Source of the DNA: KBS-83 sp051025295
GTDB taxonomy: Bacteria; Acidobacteriota; Terriglobia; Terriglobales; Acidobacteriaceae
Length of the DNA: 64,000 bases
Assembly: GCA_051025295.1 (NCBI GenBank)
Contig: JBMGJV010000003.1
Direction: 5' to 3' (one strand)
The notes beneath the pieces were generated by a model, which was not told where the DNA came from, did no database searches, and saw only the letters and a program-made list of their open reading frames with translations. Positions within the stretch are counted from its first letter, which is position 1. The number at the start of each line of letters is the position of its first letter. Both the position numbers and the translations under genes were made by a program. Below are positions 8,615 to 16,553 of the stretch, one piece after another.

Positions 8615-11600
8615 CAGGCCGGGACCTCTGCGTTGAGCGGCGGGAAGCCGATCTCTTCGAGCGCACCAGCGCAGCGGCCGCACACCTCGGGCCAGCGCGG
8701 ATCGACGCCGATGTCGGTGCGGTAGTTCCAGCAGCGTGTGCACTTCGTGCCGTCGGCAGCGATGGTGGTGGCGCGAATCTCGTCACCGCCGCTGTTGCCA
8801 GAGAGCGTCACCTGCGAGACGTTGAGCAACTCCTTAAGGCTGGACTCGTAGCGCCGCCCGACAGCGAGTGATGCCACCGGCAGCTCGAGGATGATCTTCG
8901 CTTCAAGGGCCTTGCCGATGCGCTTCTGCTTCCGTGCCTCTTCGAGCGAGAGCAACGCTACCTCGCGGATGCTTAACAACTGTGACCAGTCAGCTAGGAA
9001 TGCTTCGAGGTAGAGAGGTGCGAGATCGTCGGGAGAAGGAAACAGTGCCGTATGGACGCTTGCGGGTCTTTGCGGCCTCTCTGCCATGACCACGGCGCAT
9101 TGCCTCGCAGCCTCTTTGAACGCCTGACCTGCAGCGATGCTGAAGCTCAAATCATTGGAACTGTCAGCCTGCTCGGTCGTGTCGAGAAGTGTGACGTGTA
9201 CATCTGAGATCGCCAGCCCTTGCAAGATCCCGTTCCTGCTTGCCTGATGGACGCCGTGCTTGATGGCGGTCACGTAGCGTGAGTGGCCCGCCTGCTTGCT
9301 GCTGAAGCTTAAGCCCTCTCCTGGCGCATTCGGCTGAATACGTAGCCGGACGTGAGCGTAATTCGCATTGCTGTCGTACGTAGCTTCTGCTTCCGCCGTG
9401 TTTGTCAGCACCTCATGCTGACCGCCATTTTCGGGCAGATACTGCCAGACCTCGTCCGAGAGGAAGCTGAGGATCGGCGCCATCAGCCGCGCGAGCGCGT
9501 CGGTGATCTTCCAGAGCACGGTCTGCGCGGCGCGCCGTTGCGGCGAATTGGGCGCGAAGGTGTACAGGCGATCCTTGAGCACGTCGGCATAGAGCGCGCT
9601 CAGGTCGACGATCGCAAATTCGTTCACGGCCTGGTAAATCCGGTGGAACTCGAACTCCTCGTACCAGCCGAGCACCTTGGTCGTCAGCTCGCGGGCGCGC
9701 GCCAGCATGTACTGGTCCAGTGGTTCGAGCTTGTCCCATTCGACCGCATTCTGCGCCGGATCGAAATCGGCCAGGTTGCCGAGCATGAAGCGGAAGGTGT
9801 TGCGCAGCTTGCGGTAGGTTTCCGCAGCACGCTGCATCAGGTTCTCGCTGGCGACGACGTCCTCGCGGAAGTCGACCGAGGCCACCCACAGCCGCACGAT
9901 CTCGCCACCCAGCCGCTTCGCGATATCCACCGGATCGACGCCATTGCCGAGCGACTTCGAAAACGCGCGGCGCTGTTCATCGAGCGTCCAGCCAGAGGTC
10001 GCGACCATCTTGTAGGGTGCGATGTCGCGCAGCCCTACCGAGAACAGCAGCGAGGAGTGGAACCAGCCGCGGTGCTGGTCGCCACCCTCGGTGTAAAGGT
10101 CGCAGGGGAACTGCAGTTCGGGCTGCGTCTCGAGCACGGCCGCCCAGCTTGTGCCCGAGTCGATCCAGACATCGAGAATGTCCGTCTCGCGCCGGAACGC
10201 GCGATTGCCACAGTTCGCGCAGGCTGCGTCGGCGGGTAGGGCACCGTCAGCTTTGCCGTCGTACCAGGCGTCGGCGCCGTGCTGATGGAACAGGTCCACG
10301 ACCTTCTTGTAGGTCGCAGGTGATTGCAGCGGCTGATTGCACTCCGTACACAGGAACAGCGCGATCGGCACGCCCCAGATGCGCTGGCGCGAGATGCACC
10401 AGTCGGGCCGGGTGGCGATCATGTTCGAAATGCGCTCCTCGCCCCACGCCGGATCCCATTTCACGTTGCGAATCTCTTCGAGAGCGCGCTGACGAAACGT
10501 AACCGTGGACCCGTCAGGACGCGCGATCGGCGTCTCCATCGAGATGAACCACTGTTCGGTCGCGCGGAAGATCACCGGGTTGTGGCAGCGCCAGCAGTGC
10601 GGGTAGGAGTGATAGATGTCGTTCTGCCCCATCAGTGCGCCGTGCGCCTGGAGCAGCTTGATGATCTCCGGATTGGCCTTGAAGATCTGCAGGCCGTTGT
10701 ACTCTGGCAGCCCGTTCACGATGCGACCGGCATTGTCCACCGGGCAGGTCTGGTCGAGGCCATACTTCTCGCCCGTGTAGAAGTCATCTGCGCCGTGCGC
10801 CGGGGCCGTGTGGACCGCACCCGTGCCCTGGTCGGCGGTGACGTAGTCGGCGAGCACGCCCAGGATCGAGCGATCCAGAAAGGGGTGCTGGTAGGTGGTG
10901 TATTCGAGCTTCGCTCCCGGGATGCGGGCAATCTCGCGCGCATCCTCGAGGTGGCAGGCCTGCTTGACGGCGGCCGCGAGCTCGGCGGCAACGATGTAGA
11001 CGTTTCCGTCCGTGTTCTCGAGCGCCACGTACTCAAACTTCGGCTGGAATGCGATCGCGAGTGACGCGGGCAGCGTCCATGGGGTCGTCGTCCAGATGAT
11101 CGCGTACACCGGCTTGCCGGCCAGCTCAGGTGAGAGCGCGTCGGCCGGGCTGGTCAGCGCATAGCGGACGTACACGCTGGGGCTGGTGTGCATCTCGTAC
11201 TCGACCTCGGCCTCGGCCAGCGCGGTGCGGTCGTGCCAGCACCAGTAGACCGGCTTCAGTCCGCGGTAGACGAAGCCGCGCTCGAACAGCTCGTAGAACG
11301 AGGCGAGGGTCACAGCCTCGTACTGGTTCGACATGGTGGTGTACGGGTCCTGCCAGCGGCCGAAGACGCCGATGCGCTCGAATTGAGAGCGCTGCAGGTC
11401 GATGTACTTCTGCGCGTAGGCGCGACAGGCGGCACGGACCGCGATCGGGTCCATCTCGAGCTTCTTGCGGCCCAGTTGCTCGTCGACCTTGATCTCGATC
11501 GGCAGGCCGTGACAGTCCCAGCCCGGGACGTACGGAGAGTCGTAGCCCGACATGGTCTTTGACTTGACCACGAAGTCCTTCAGGCACTTATTGAGGGCGT

Positions 11601-11853
11601 GACCCAGGTGGATCGGCCCATTGGCGTAGGGGGGGCCGTCATGGAGGATGTACTTCTTCGCACCCCGGCGCGCGGCCCGAATCTGTTGATAAAGGTCCAT
11701 TTCCGCCCACCCAGCGAGCCGTTTGGGCTCGTTCTCGGGCAAATTGGCCTTCATGGGGAAGTCGGTGCGCGGCAGCAGGAGGGTCGACTTCAGGTCGGGG
11801 CGACCGCTGTCCTTAGAAAGGGGTACGGAGGGCTCGGATGCTGGAACAGTCAT
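8614..11853 (-). CDS. ileS: Isoleucyl-tRNA synthetase with inserted EF-G domain IV-like module
   Basis: Class I aminoacyl-tRNA synthetase that charges tRNA-Ile. The 1079-residue product has the HIGH-type motif HLGH (82-85), the CP1 editing block GTGAVHTAPAHGADDF (about 341-356), the KMSKS-type motif FSKSLGN (about 630), the anticodon-binding helices and a C-terminal zinc ribbon with Cys pairs at about 1038/1041 and 1058/1061. It is longer than usual because about 110 residues are inserted between DEVWQYLPENGG and SVHTALFP, segments that are nearly adjacent in other bacterial IleRS. Residues about 832-927 of this insert resemble EF-G domain IV (see separate entry). ATG at 11853. It is first in an operon with lspA and a lipoprotein gene. 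Confidence 0.96.
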   Translation of the reverse strand: MTVPASEPSVPLSKDSGRPDLKSTLLLPRTDFPMKANLPENEPKRLAGWAEMDLYQQIRAARRGAKKYILHDGPPYANGPIHLGHALNKCLKDFVVKSKTMSGYDSPYVPGWDCHGLPIEIKVDEQLGRKKLEMDPIAVRAACRAYAQKYIDLQRSQFERIGVFGRWQDPYTTMSNQYEAVTLASFYELFERGFVYRGLKPVYWCWHDRTALAEAEVEYEMHTSPSVYVRYALTSPADALSPELAGKPVYAIIWTTTPWTLPASLAIAFQPKFEYVALENTDGNVYIVAAELAAAVKQACHLEDAREIARIPGAKLEYTTYQHPFLDRSILGVLADYVTADQGTGAVHTAPAHGADDFYTGEKYGLDQTCPVDNAGRIVNGLPEYNGLQIFKANPEIIKLLQAHGALMGQNDIYHSYPHCWRCHNPVIFRATEQWFISMETPIARPDGSTVTFRQRALEEIRNVKWDPAWGEERISNMIATRPDWCISRQRIWGVPIALFLCTECNQPLQSPATYKKVVDLFHQHGADAWYDGKADGALPADAACANCGNRAFRRETDILDVWIDSGTSWAAVLETQPELQFPCDLYTEGGDQHRGWFHSSLLFSVGLRDIAPYKMVATSGWTLDEQRRAFSKSLGNGVDPVDIAKRLGGEIVRLWVASVDFREDVVASENLMQRAAETYRKLRNTFRFMLGNLADFDPAQNAVEWDKLEPLDQYMLARARELTTKVLGWYEEFEFHRIYQAVNEFAIVDLSALYADVLKDRLYTFAPNSPQRRAAQTVLWKITDALARLMAPILSFLSDEVWQYLPENGGQHEVLTNTAEAEATYDSNANYAHVRLRIQPNAPGEGLSFSSKQAGHSRYVTAIKHGVHQASRNGILQGLAISDVHVTLLDTTEQADSSNDLSFSIAAGQAFKEAARQCAVVMAERPQRPASVHTALFPSPDDLAPLYLEAFLADWSQLLSIREVALLSLEEARKQKRIGKALEAKIILELPVASLAVGRRYESSLKELLNVSQVTLSGNSGGDEIRATTIAADGTKCTRCWNYRTDIGVDPRWPEVCGRCAGALEEIGFPPLNAEVPA
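9073..9360 (-). other. EF-G domain IV-like insertion within IleRS
   Basis: This segment encodes IleRS residues about 832-927. It reads YAHVRLRIQPNAPGEGLSF, then GILQGLAISDVHVTLLD, then DSSNDLSFSIAAGQAFKEAA. Elongation factor G domain IV has the same blocks in the same order and spacing (Y-G/A-H-V..., G-x-L-x-G-x-x-x-x-D-V/M-x-V/I-x-L, and DSS-x-x-A/L-x-F-x-x-A-x-x-x-AFKE). The Gly-rich lead before YAHV and the GGxIPxE loop that follow the EF-G pattern are absent or changed, and the His before DSS is not kept. The flanking IleRS sequence resumes in frame on both sides. By eye this stretch is less GC-rich than the rest of ileS. Homology is inferred from pattern recall, not from a search. Confidence 0.8.
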
Positions 11854-12128
11854 GACAGGAATAGTTCATTGTAGACCGGCAGGTACCTCGGTTTGCTCCT
11901 TTCCCCAAGTTGCCAGCGATCCATTCTGCGCGATCACGAATCTCAGGTGTTGCCGTCTCAATGGAAGTCGGCTCCTTGGCCGTCGCCGGCCCCCACGTTA
12001 CCCGGTGGTTTCTACTGGTAGCGAATTTCGGGAAACCGAAGACACGGGGTGGTGCGTCCATAGATAATTACTCTTAGAGACAGATGGATGGGCGAGTCCC
12101 TTCCTCTGGTACAGGTCACGATGTGCCT

Positions 12129-13139
12129 ATGACAAACCAGGTCCTGCCCCCGCCCGACATCGATCAGACGCCGCCGAAGGTTGATCGCCGTGCGGCCCCG
12201 GAGCCCCACCTGTTGAATCCGGTGGTGGACGAGCCGGTCTGGCAGACGATCTTTACGAATATCCGCGGCCTGTTCCATTCGGAGAAGCTGCCTCCGCTGG
12301 AGTTGACCTCGAAGCCGGTGGCGGTTGCCGACCCGTTCCGGGTCAAGCGCAGCCCCACGTCCACGGCCCTCGCTGTTCTGGCCCACGTCGCGATCATCGG
12401 CTTCATCATTTGGCTAGCGATTGAATCCAGGCTGCACCCGAAACCGATTCCGCCAAAGCCCCAGGTCGCGGCCATTGACATCTCGCAGTTCAAGCCGATC
12501 GCTCCCAAGGGTCCGGCCATGGGCGGCGGTGGTGGTGGCGGTGCACATGAGATGGTGCAGGCGCCCAAGGGCCGGCTGCCCAAGTTCTCTGACCAGCCGA
12601 TCACTCCGCCGATGATCACGAAGAACGATCATCCGAAGCTGGCGGTGGAACCGACGATCAAGATGCCGCCGAACATCGCGCTGCCGAACAACAATCTGCC
12701 GAACCTGGGCGATCCGCGGACCAGCATCGTGGGACCTGCCTCGAATGGCACGGGCTCCGGCGCCGGTCTGGGCACGGGTGACGGTGGTGGTATCGGCTCG
12801 GGCTCAGGCACGGGCTACGGCCCGGGCGAGGGCGGCGGTTACGGTGGCGGTGTCTATCACGTCGGCGGAGGGGTCTCTCCACCGGTGGTGATCTACTCCG
12901 TCGACGCCGAGTTCTCCGACGAAGCTCGCCGCGCCAAGTACCAGGGCGTCTCGGTCGTATCGCTGATCGTCGATGCTCATGGCATGCCGCAACGCATCCG
13001 GGTCACGCGCAAGCTTGGCATGGGGCTGGACGAGAAGGCGGTTGACGCGGTGAAGCAGTACAAGTTCAAGCCCGCCATGTTCCAGGGCAAGCCGGTCCCG
13101 GTCGAGATCACGATCGAGGTCAACTTCCGGATCTACTAG
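12129..13139 (+). CDS. TonB family energy transducer protein
   Basis: TonB proteins couple the inner-membrane proton gradient to outer-membrane receptors. The product (336 residues from ATG 12129; an in-frame ATG at 12084 would add 15) has a cytoplasmic N-terminus of about 80 residues, one membrane helix (TALAVLAHVAIIGFIIWLAI), a periplasmic Pro/Lys then Gly-rich linker with GSGSGTGYGPGEGGGYGGG, and a C-terminal TonB fold (about the last 85 residues, with DEARRAKYQGVSVVSLIVD and ending VEITIEVNFRIY). The long cytoplasmic leader before the helix is unlike short enterobacterial TonB but common in this phylum. Neither start has a strong ribosome binding site. It could energise the Oar-like receptor at 51355-54672, though it is not linked to it. 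Confidence 0.85.
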   Translation: MTNQVLPPPDIDQTPPKVDRRAAPEPHLLNPVVDEPVWQTIFTNIRGLFHSEKLPPLELTSKPVAVADPFRVKRSPTSTALAVLAHVAIIGFIIWLAIESRLHPKPIPPKPQVAAIDISQFKPIAPKGPAMGGGGGGGAHEMVQAPKGRLPKFSDQPITPPMITKNDHPKLAVEPTIKMPPNIALPNNNLPNLGDPRTSIVGPASNGTGSGAGLGTGDGGGIGSGSGTGYGPGEGGGYGGGVYHVGGGVSPPVVIYSVDAEFSDEARRAKYQGVSVVSLIVDAHGMPQRIRVTRKLGMGLDEKAVDAVKQYKFKPAMFQGKPVPVEITIEVNFRIY

Positions 13140-13184
13140 GCGCTCTGCCGCGTGCCGGAGCGAACAAACGAGTGCATACAACAT

Positions 13185-13208
13185 GAGCGGAGGCTCCGGC
13201 CTCCGCTC
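13185..13208 (+). terminator. Hairpin after TonB gene, possible terminator
   Basis: GAGCGGAGG (13185-13193) pairs with CCTCCGCTC (13200-13208): a 9-bp GC-rich stem with a 6-base loop, 46 bases after the TonB stop codon. The following bases (AGTTGCTCTC) are only weakly T-rich, so terminator strength is uncertain. Confidence 0.5.
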
Positions 13209-13263
13209 AGTTGCTCTCACCCGGCACTCTTGTTATTCTCAATGAGTTGCAACCCTCCTTTGT

Positions 13264-13340
13264 GCGCCCATAGCTCAGTTGGATAGAGCGATTGACTACG
13301 AATCAATAGGTCGGAGGTTCGAATCCTTCTGGGCGCACCA
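13264..13340 (+). tRNA. tRNA-Arg (anticodon ACG)
   Basis: A 77-base cloverleaf with encoded CCA. The acceptor GCGCCCA pairs with TGGGCGC; the D arm is GCTC...GAGC; the anticodon stem ATTGA/TCAAT encloses CTACGAA with anticodon ACG; the T arm has TTCGAAT. Anticodon ACG (read as ICG after deamination) decodes CGU/CGC/CGA arginine codons. No integrase is beside this tRNA. Confidence 0.95.
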
Positions 13341-13404
13341 TTCCTGCTTCAAATCCTAAATTTCTGAAGCGCGGCAATCGTGCGAGTCCCTCGTCTTCGT
13401 GCGC

Positions 13405-14025
13405 TTACACGCTCTTGAGCGGCACGAAGCGCAGCGAAGCTGAGTTCATGCAGTAGCGCTCGCCGGTGGGCGGTGGGCCGTCGGAGAACACGTGGCCCAG
13501 ATGCCCGTTGCACAGGCGGCAGGCGACGGCGGTCCGGTCCATCCCGAGTGAGCTGTCTGTTAACTCCACGATGTTTTCCGGGGCGATGGGCGCGGTGAAG
13601 CTGGGCCAGCCGGTGCCTGATTCGTACTTGGCAGCCGAGCTGAACACGGCTGTGTCGCAGCAGATGCAGCGGTACAGGCCGGCCGCGTGCTGGTTCCAGA
13701 GCTTGCCGGTGTAGGCGATCTCTGTGTCTGCGAGCCGGGCAACGTCGTAGCTGGCGCCGGTGAGCTGCTGCTTCCAGGCCGCGGCGCTCTTCACGACGTG
13801 GGGCAGAGTGATGGTGCGCAGGCGCTCGCCGGAGTCCGAGAACAGCACGATCTCGACCGGCGGTCCTGCAGGCGGCACGAAGTTTTCTGCCGCCAGTCGC
13901 CGCGGATCTGGACGTTGCCGAAGCAGCAGGACGGCTCCTGCGACTGCCGCTGCACCTGTGGCGAGGAACACTCGCCGCGAGACGCGTGGACCCGCCTTGT
14001 CTGTCTCGAGAGCTGTGCCGAACAT
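13405..14025 (-). CDS. msrB: Peptide-methionine (R)-S-oxide reductase with Tat-type signal
   Basis: MsrB reduces the R-epimer of methionine sulfoxide in proteins. The 206-residue product has both zinc CxxC pairs (CICCD and CRLCNG), the GTGWPSF block, the NGHLGHVF block and the catalytic Cys in RYCMNSASLRF near the C-terminus. The N-terminus has SRRVFLATGAAAVAGAVLLL, a twin-arginine-like export signal, so the enzyme probably works outside the cytoplasm. ATG at 14025 is preferred (GGGTGA just upstream) over a GTG at 14037. It lies near a TlpA-like thiol oxidoreductase lipoprotein gene on the same strand, a possible source of reducing equivalents. Confidence 0.93.
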   Translation of the reverse strand: MFGTALETDKAGPRVSRRVFLATGAAAVAGAVLLLRQRPDPRRLAAENFVPPAGPPVEIVLFSDSGERLRTITLPHVVKSAAAWKQQLTGASYDVARLADTEIAYTGKLWNQHAAGLYRCICCDTAVFSSAAKYESGTGWPSFTAPIAPENIVELTDSSLGMDRTAVACRLCNGHLGHVFSDGPPPTGERYCMNSASLRFVPLKSV

Positions 14026-14100
14026 GGAATCACCCACTTGGTTCGACGCAGGACGGAGGGGCGCGTTACACCAGGGGATCGCGCTGGTAGAAAAGGCTTG

Positions 14101-14385
14101 TTACTTGGTCACCACCGGCGGCTGCGAGGCGTCCGGGTGCTCGATCGGGCTCTGGGGAGCGATCAGTGGGAGCTCTTCGAGCACGCTGATCCCGCCGCGG
14201 CGCAGCAGGTTGGCGACCACGGCCCGTGTGAGCCGGGTGGCGTCGTATTCGACGCGGATGGTCTTTGCCGGCTGGTTGATCTCGATCCGGCGGATGCCGT
14301 AGACCTCTTTAAGATTGCCCAGCGCAAACGTCGCAGCCTCGGAGGGCTGATGCTCGTACCGGAAGAGCACATCGACGTTCGTCAT
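14101..14385 (-). CDS. HMA-like ferredoxin-fold small protein lacking CxxC
   Basis: A 94-residue protein starting MTNVDVLFRYEHQPSEAATF. The pattern of one strand, helix, turn and strand (ALGNLKEVYGIRRIEINQPA, KTIRVEYDATRLTRAVVANL, LRRGGI) matches the heavy-metal-associated/copper chaperone fold, but the metal-binding CxxC is missing. Metal transfer is therefore unlikely and its role is unknown. The C-terminus is Pro/Gln-rich and flexible. The ORF is open to 14403; ATG 14385 starts directly at the domain. It lies between the msrB and TlpA-like genes, all on the minus strand. Confidence 0.6.
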   Translation of the reverse strand: MTNVDVLFRYEHQPSEAATFALGNLKEVYGIRRIEINQPAKTIRVEYDATRLTRAVVANLLRRGGISVLEELPLIAPQSPIEHPDASQPPVVTK

Positions 14386-14421
14386 AGCGGCATGATAGCT
14401 CATTCCTGCCCGGGGTCGAAC

Positions 14422-14898
14422 CTAGAGCCGGCGCAGGTATTCGAGAATCTCCGGGCTGGTCCAGTTCTGGGGTCCGATGAACTTGCGCTGGATGACGCCG
14501 TCGCGGTTGATCACGTAGCTCTCGGGCCAGCGATAGGAGTGGTAGAGGTCACTCGAGTGCCTGGAGACGTCGTTGACGGTCAGCAGCCCCAGTTTGTGTT
14601 CAGTCAGGAACTCCCTGTAGGCCTGCTGGTCCTCGTCGACGCTGACGGCAAGCACCTGCACGCCGGGGAGATCGCGCTGCATGGCCGTGAGTGAGGGTAG
14701 TTCTTCGATGCAGGGGGCGCACCAAGTCGCCCAGAAGTTCAGAACGACGACTTTGCCGTGATAATCGGCCAGATGGACGCTGCGGCTGGCGTCCGCTACT
14801 GTGAAATCCGGGGCAGGCGTGCCGGTCTGGCGCGGGTGAGCGCCGCGGTCGCATCCTGTGCACAGGAGCAGGGCTGCCAGGAGAAGGCTGAGTCGCAT
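14422..14898 (-). CDS. TlpA-family thiol:disulfide oxidoreductase lipoprotein
   Basis: A 158-residue thioredoxin-fold protein with lipoprotein signal MRLSLLLAALLLCTGC (lipobox CTGC), the family block APDFTVADASRSVHLADYHG, the active site FWATWCAPCIEELPSL (CAPC), and the downstream cis-Pro region around ESYVINRDG. TlpA/ResA-type proteins reduce periplasmic disulfides, for example in cytochrome c assembly or to feed exported reductases. The neighbouring exported MsrB is a plausible partner; this is an inference from proximity. Divergent from the pterin operon, with a 134-base intergenic region. Confidence 0.85.
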   Translation of the reverse strand: MRLSLLLAALLLCTGCDRGAHPRQTGTPAPDFTVADASRSVHLADYHGKVVVLNFWATWCAPCIEELPSLTAMQRDLPGVQVLAVSVDEDQQAYREFLTEHKLGLLTVNDVSRHSSDLYHSYRWPESYVINRDGVIQRKFIGPQNWTSPEILEYLRRL

Positions 14899-15032
14899 AG
14901 GTGCTCCTATGATACGAGCCGGTATGAGCCATAGGAGTCGCTTCTGCTGCGCCTCCCATCAAAACGACTGAGCCGCGCCGTGGAACCGATGGACGGGCTG
15001 CGACATCGATAGACAGGACATTGAAAGCGAGC

Positions 15033-15461
15033 ATGATCCTACTGACACGACGGGCAGAGTTTTCCGCAGCCCACTACTACTGGAACGAGCACTGGAGCGA
15101 GGCTGAGAACCAGCGCGTCTTCGGCAAATGCGCGAACCGCAACGGCCACGGCCATAACTACGTGCTTGAGGTCACGGTGGCCGGTGAGGTGGATTCGCAG
15201 ACCGGCTTTGTGGTCGACCTCAAGCAGCTCAAGGATGTGCTGAACCGCGAGGTGGTCGATGTCTGGGACCACCGCCACTTGAACCTGGAGATTCCGGAGT
15301 TCAGGGACAGGGTGCCGACCGTCGAGAACCTGGCGGTGAGTGCCTGGCAGCGACTGGACGGAAAGATTGCCGGTGCGCGGCTGGAACGCGTGCGCGTTTA
15401 TGAAACCCCGGAGCTGTTCGCCGATTGCTACGGCGATGCGGGGAAGGGAAGCGCGCGATGA
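15033..15461 (+). CDS. 6-pyruvoyl-tetrahydropterin synthase family protein, copy 1
   Basis: A 142-residue PTPS-fold protein. Zinc ligands are the His of FSAAHYY and the two of HGHNY; the catalytic Cys is in FGKCANRNGHGHNY. Asp-His (WDHRHLNLE) and a late Glu (RVRVYETPEL) complete the usual active site. The spacing between Cys and HGH (six residues) is that of eukaryotic-type PTPS rather than the short QueD motif. The family converts dihydroneopterin triphosphate to 6-pyruvoyl-tetrahydropterin, or to carboxy-tetrahydropterin for queuosine. Its stop overlaps the start of copy 2 (ATGA). ATG 15033 is chosen over an in-frame TTG at 15021. Confidence 0.88.
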   Translation: MILLTRRAEFSAAHYYWNEHWSEAENQRVFGKCANRNGHGHNYVLEVTVAGEVDSQTGFVVDLKQLKDVLNREVVDVWDHRHLNLEIPEFRDRVPTVENLAVSAWQRLDGKIAGARLERVRVYETPELFADCYGDAGKGSAR

Positions 15462-15871
15462 GGGTGGTGTTCACACGCTGTTACAAATTCAGCGCGTCGC
15501 ACCGGCTGGACTGTGCCGCTTTTTCCGCGGAGGAGAATCGCGAGACGTACGGGAAGTGCAACAACCCGTATGGGCATGGGCACAACTACCGCGTCGAGGT
15601 GTCGGTGCGTGGACCGATCGATGGCGCAACCGGGATGATCATCAATCTGGCCGATCTCGATGCAGTGGTGATGCCGCAGGTGGTGGAGCGCTTTCATCTG
15701 ACTAACCTGAATGTCGATCCGCTGTTTGAACAGATGGTGCCGACGACGGAGAATCTAGCTCGGGTCGTCTTTGATCTGCTTGAGTCGAAGCTGCCCGTTG
15801 GAGAACTGGACCGCATTCGTATCGAGGAGACAGAGAACAACTTCTTCGAGTACGCAGGAGAGACCGCGTGA
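15458..15871 (+). CDS. 6-pyruvoyl-tetrahydropterin synthase family protein, copy 2
   Basis: A 137-residue paralogue of copy 1, strikingly close to animal PTPS: FSASHRLDCAAFSAEEN, YGKCNNPYGHGHNY, DGATGMIINLADLD, VPTTENLARVVFDLL, LPVGELDRIRIEETENN. Zinc His residues and the catalytic Cys are kept, but the Asp-His pair normally found before KNLD is His-Leu here (FHLTNLNVDPLF), so the catalytic triad looks incomplete. In the family, Cys comes from one subunit and Asp-His from the neighbour, so a mixed oligomer with copy 1 is possible (inference). It overlaps copy 1 by ATGA, and its TGA stop overlaps the GTG start of folE. Confidence 0.87.
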   Translation: MRVVFTRCYKFSASHRLDCAAFSAEENRETYGKCNNPYGHGHNYRVEVSVRGPIDGATGMIINLADLDAVVMPQVVERFHLTNLNVDPLFEQMVPTTENLARVVFDLLESKLPVGELDRIRIEETENNFFEYAGETA

Positions 15872-16530
15872 ACAAAGGACGACGAGCAGTGGCGCATGCC
15901 GGGGCAACCGTGCAGCCGATCAACAATGTGCCGGTGACGAAGCGCGCACCGAAGGGGTTGGAGACTTACTCGACCCAGGACATCTATGCCGAGTTGCTGT
16001 CGCGCTACGACGAAGACCCGACGCGCGATGGCCTGCTGAAGACGCCGGAGCGCGTTGAGAAGGCGATGACGTTCCTGACGCAGGGCTACCACCAGAGCCC
16101 GCAGGAGATCCTGAAATCGGCGCTGTTCGATGTGGATTACGACGAGATGGTGATGGTGCGTGACATCGAGATGTTCTCGCTATGCGAGCACCACATGCTG
16201 CCTTTCTTCGGCAAGGTGCACATCGCGTATATCCCGAACGGCAAGGTGGTCGGGCTGAGCAAGCTGCCGCGGCTGGTGGATGTGTTCGCGCGCCGCCTGC
16301 AGGTACAGGAGCGGATGACGCGCGAGATTGCCCAAGCGTTGCAGGAGGCTATCTCGCCGCAGGGCGTCGGCGTCGTGATCGAGGCGCGGCATCTGTGCAT
16401 GATGATGCGCGGCGTGGAGAAGCAGAACTCCTCGACAGTCACCTCATCCATGTCCGGTGTGTTCCTCGAAGACAAGACGCGCGCGGAGTTCCTGTCGCTG
16501 GTGCGCGATCACGGGCGCTCTCAGTACTAG
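15868..16530 (+). CDS. folE: GTP cyclohydrolase I
   Basis: FolE converts GTP to 7,8-dihydroneopterin triphosphate, the first step to folate, tetrahydrobiopterin and queuosine precursors. The 220-residue protein has DPTRDGLLKTPERV, the zinc-site blocks FSLCEHHMLPFFGKVHIAYI and ARHLCMMMRGVEKQNSST, and YIPNGKVVGLSKLPRLVDVFARRLQ. The GTG start overlaps the copy-2 PTPS stop, so FolE and both PTPS enzymes are made from one coupled transcript. This points to a dedicated reduced-pterin route; the exact end product cannot be read from the sequence. The first 35 residues are a nonconserved extension. Confidence 0.96.
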   Translation: MNKGRRAVAHAGATVQPINNVPVTKRAPKGLETYSTQDIYAELLSRYDEDPTRDGLLKTPERVEKAMTFLTQGYHQSPQEILKSALFDVDYDEMVMVRDIEMFSLCEHHMLPFFGKVHIAYIPNGKVVGLSKLPRLVDVFARRLQVQERMTREIAQALQEAISPQGVGVVIEARHLCMMMRGVEKQNSSTVTSSMSGVFLEDKTRAEFLSLVRDHGRSQY

Positions 16531-16553
16531 CGCGCTCTCGATATAGTGGGAGA

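Noticed and set aside
9352..10239. 295-codon frame antisense to ileS
   Set aside because: Shadow frame; also covers the EF-G-like insert, but carries no family features.
12084..12128. Extra N-terminal 15 codons of the TonB protein
   Set aside because: Neither start has a strong ribosome site, but the later ATG gives a more typical N-terminus; kept as an alternative.
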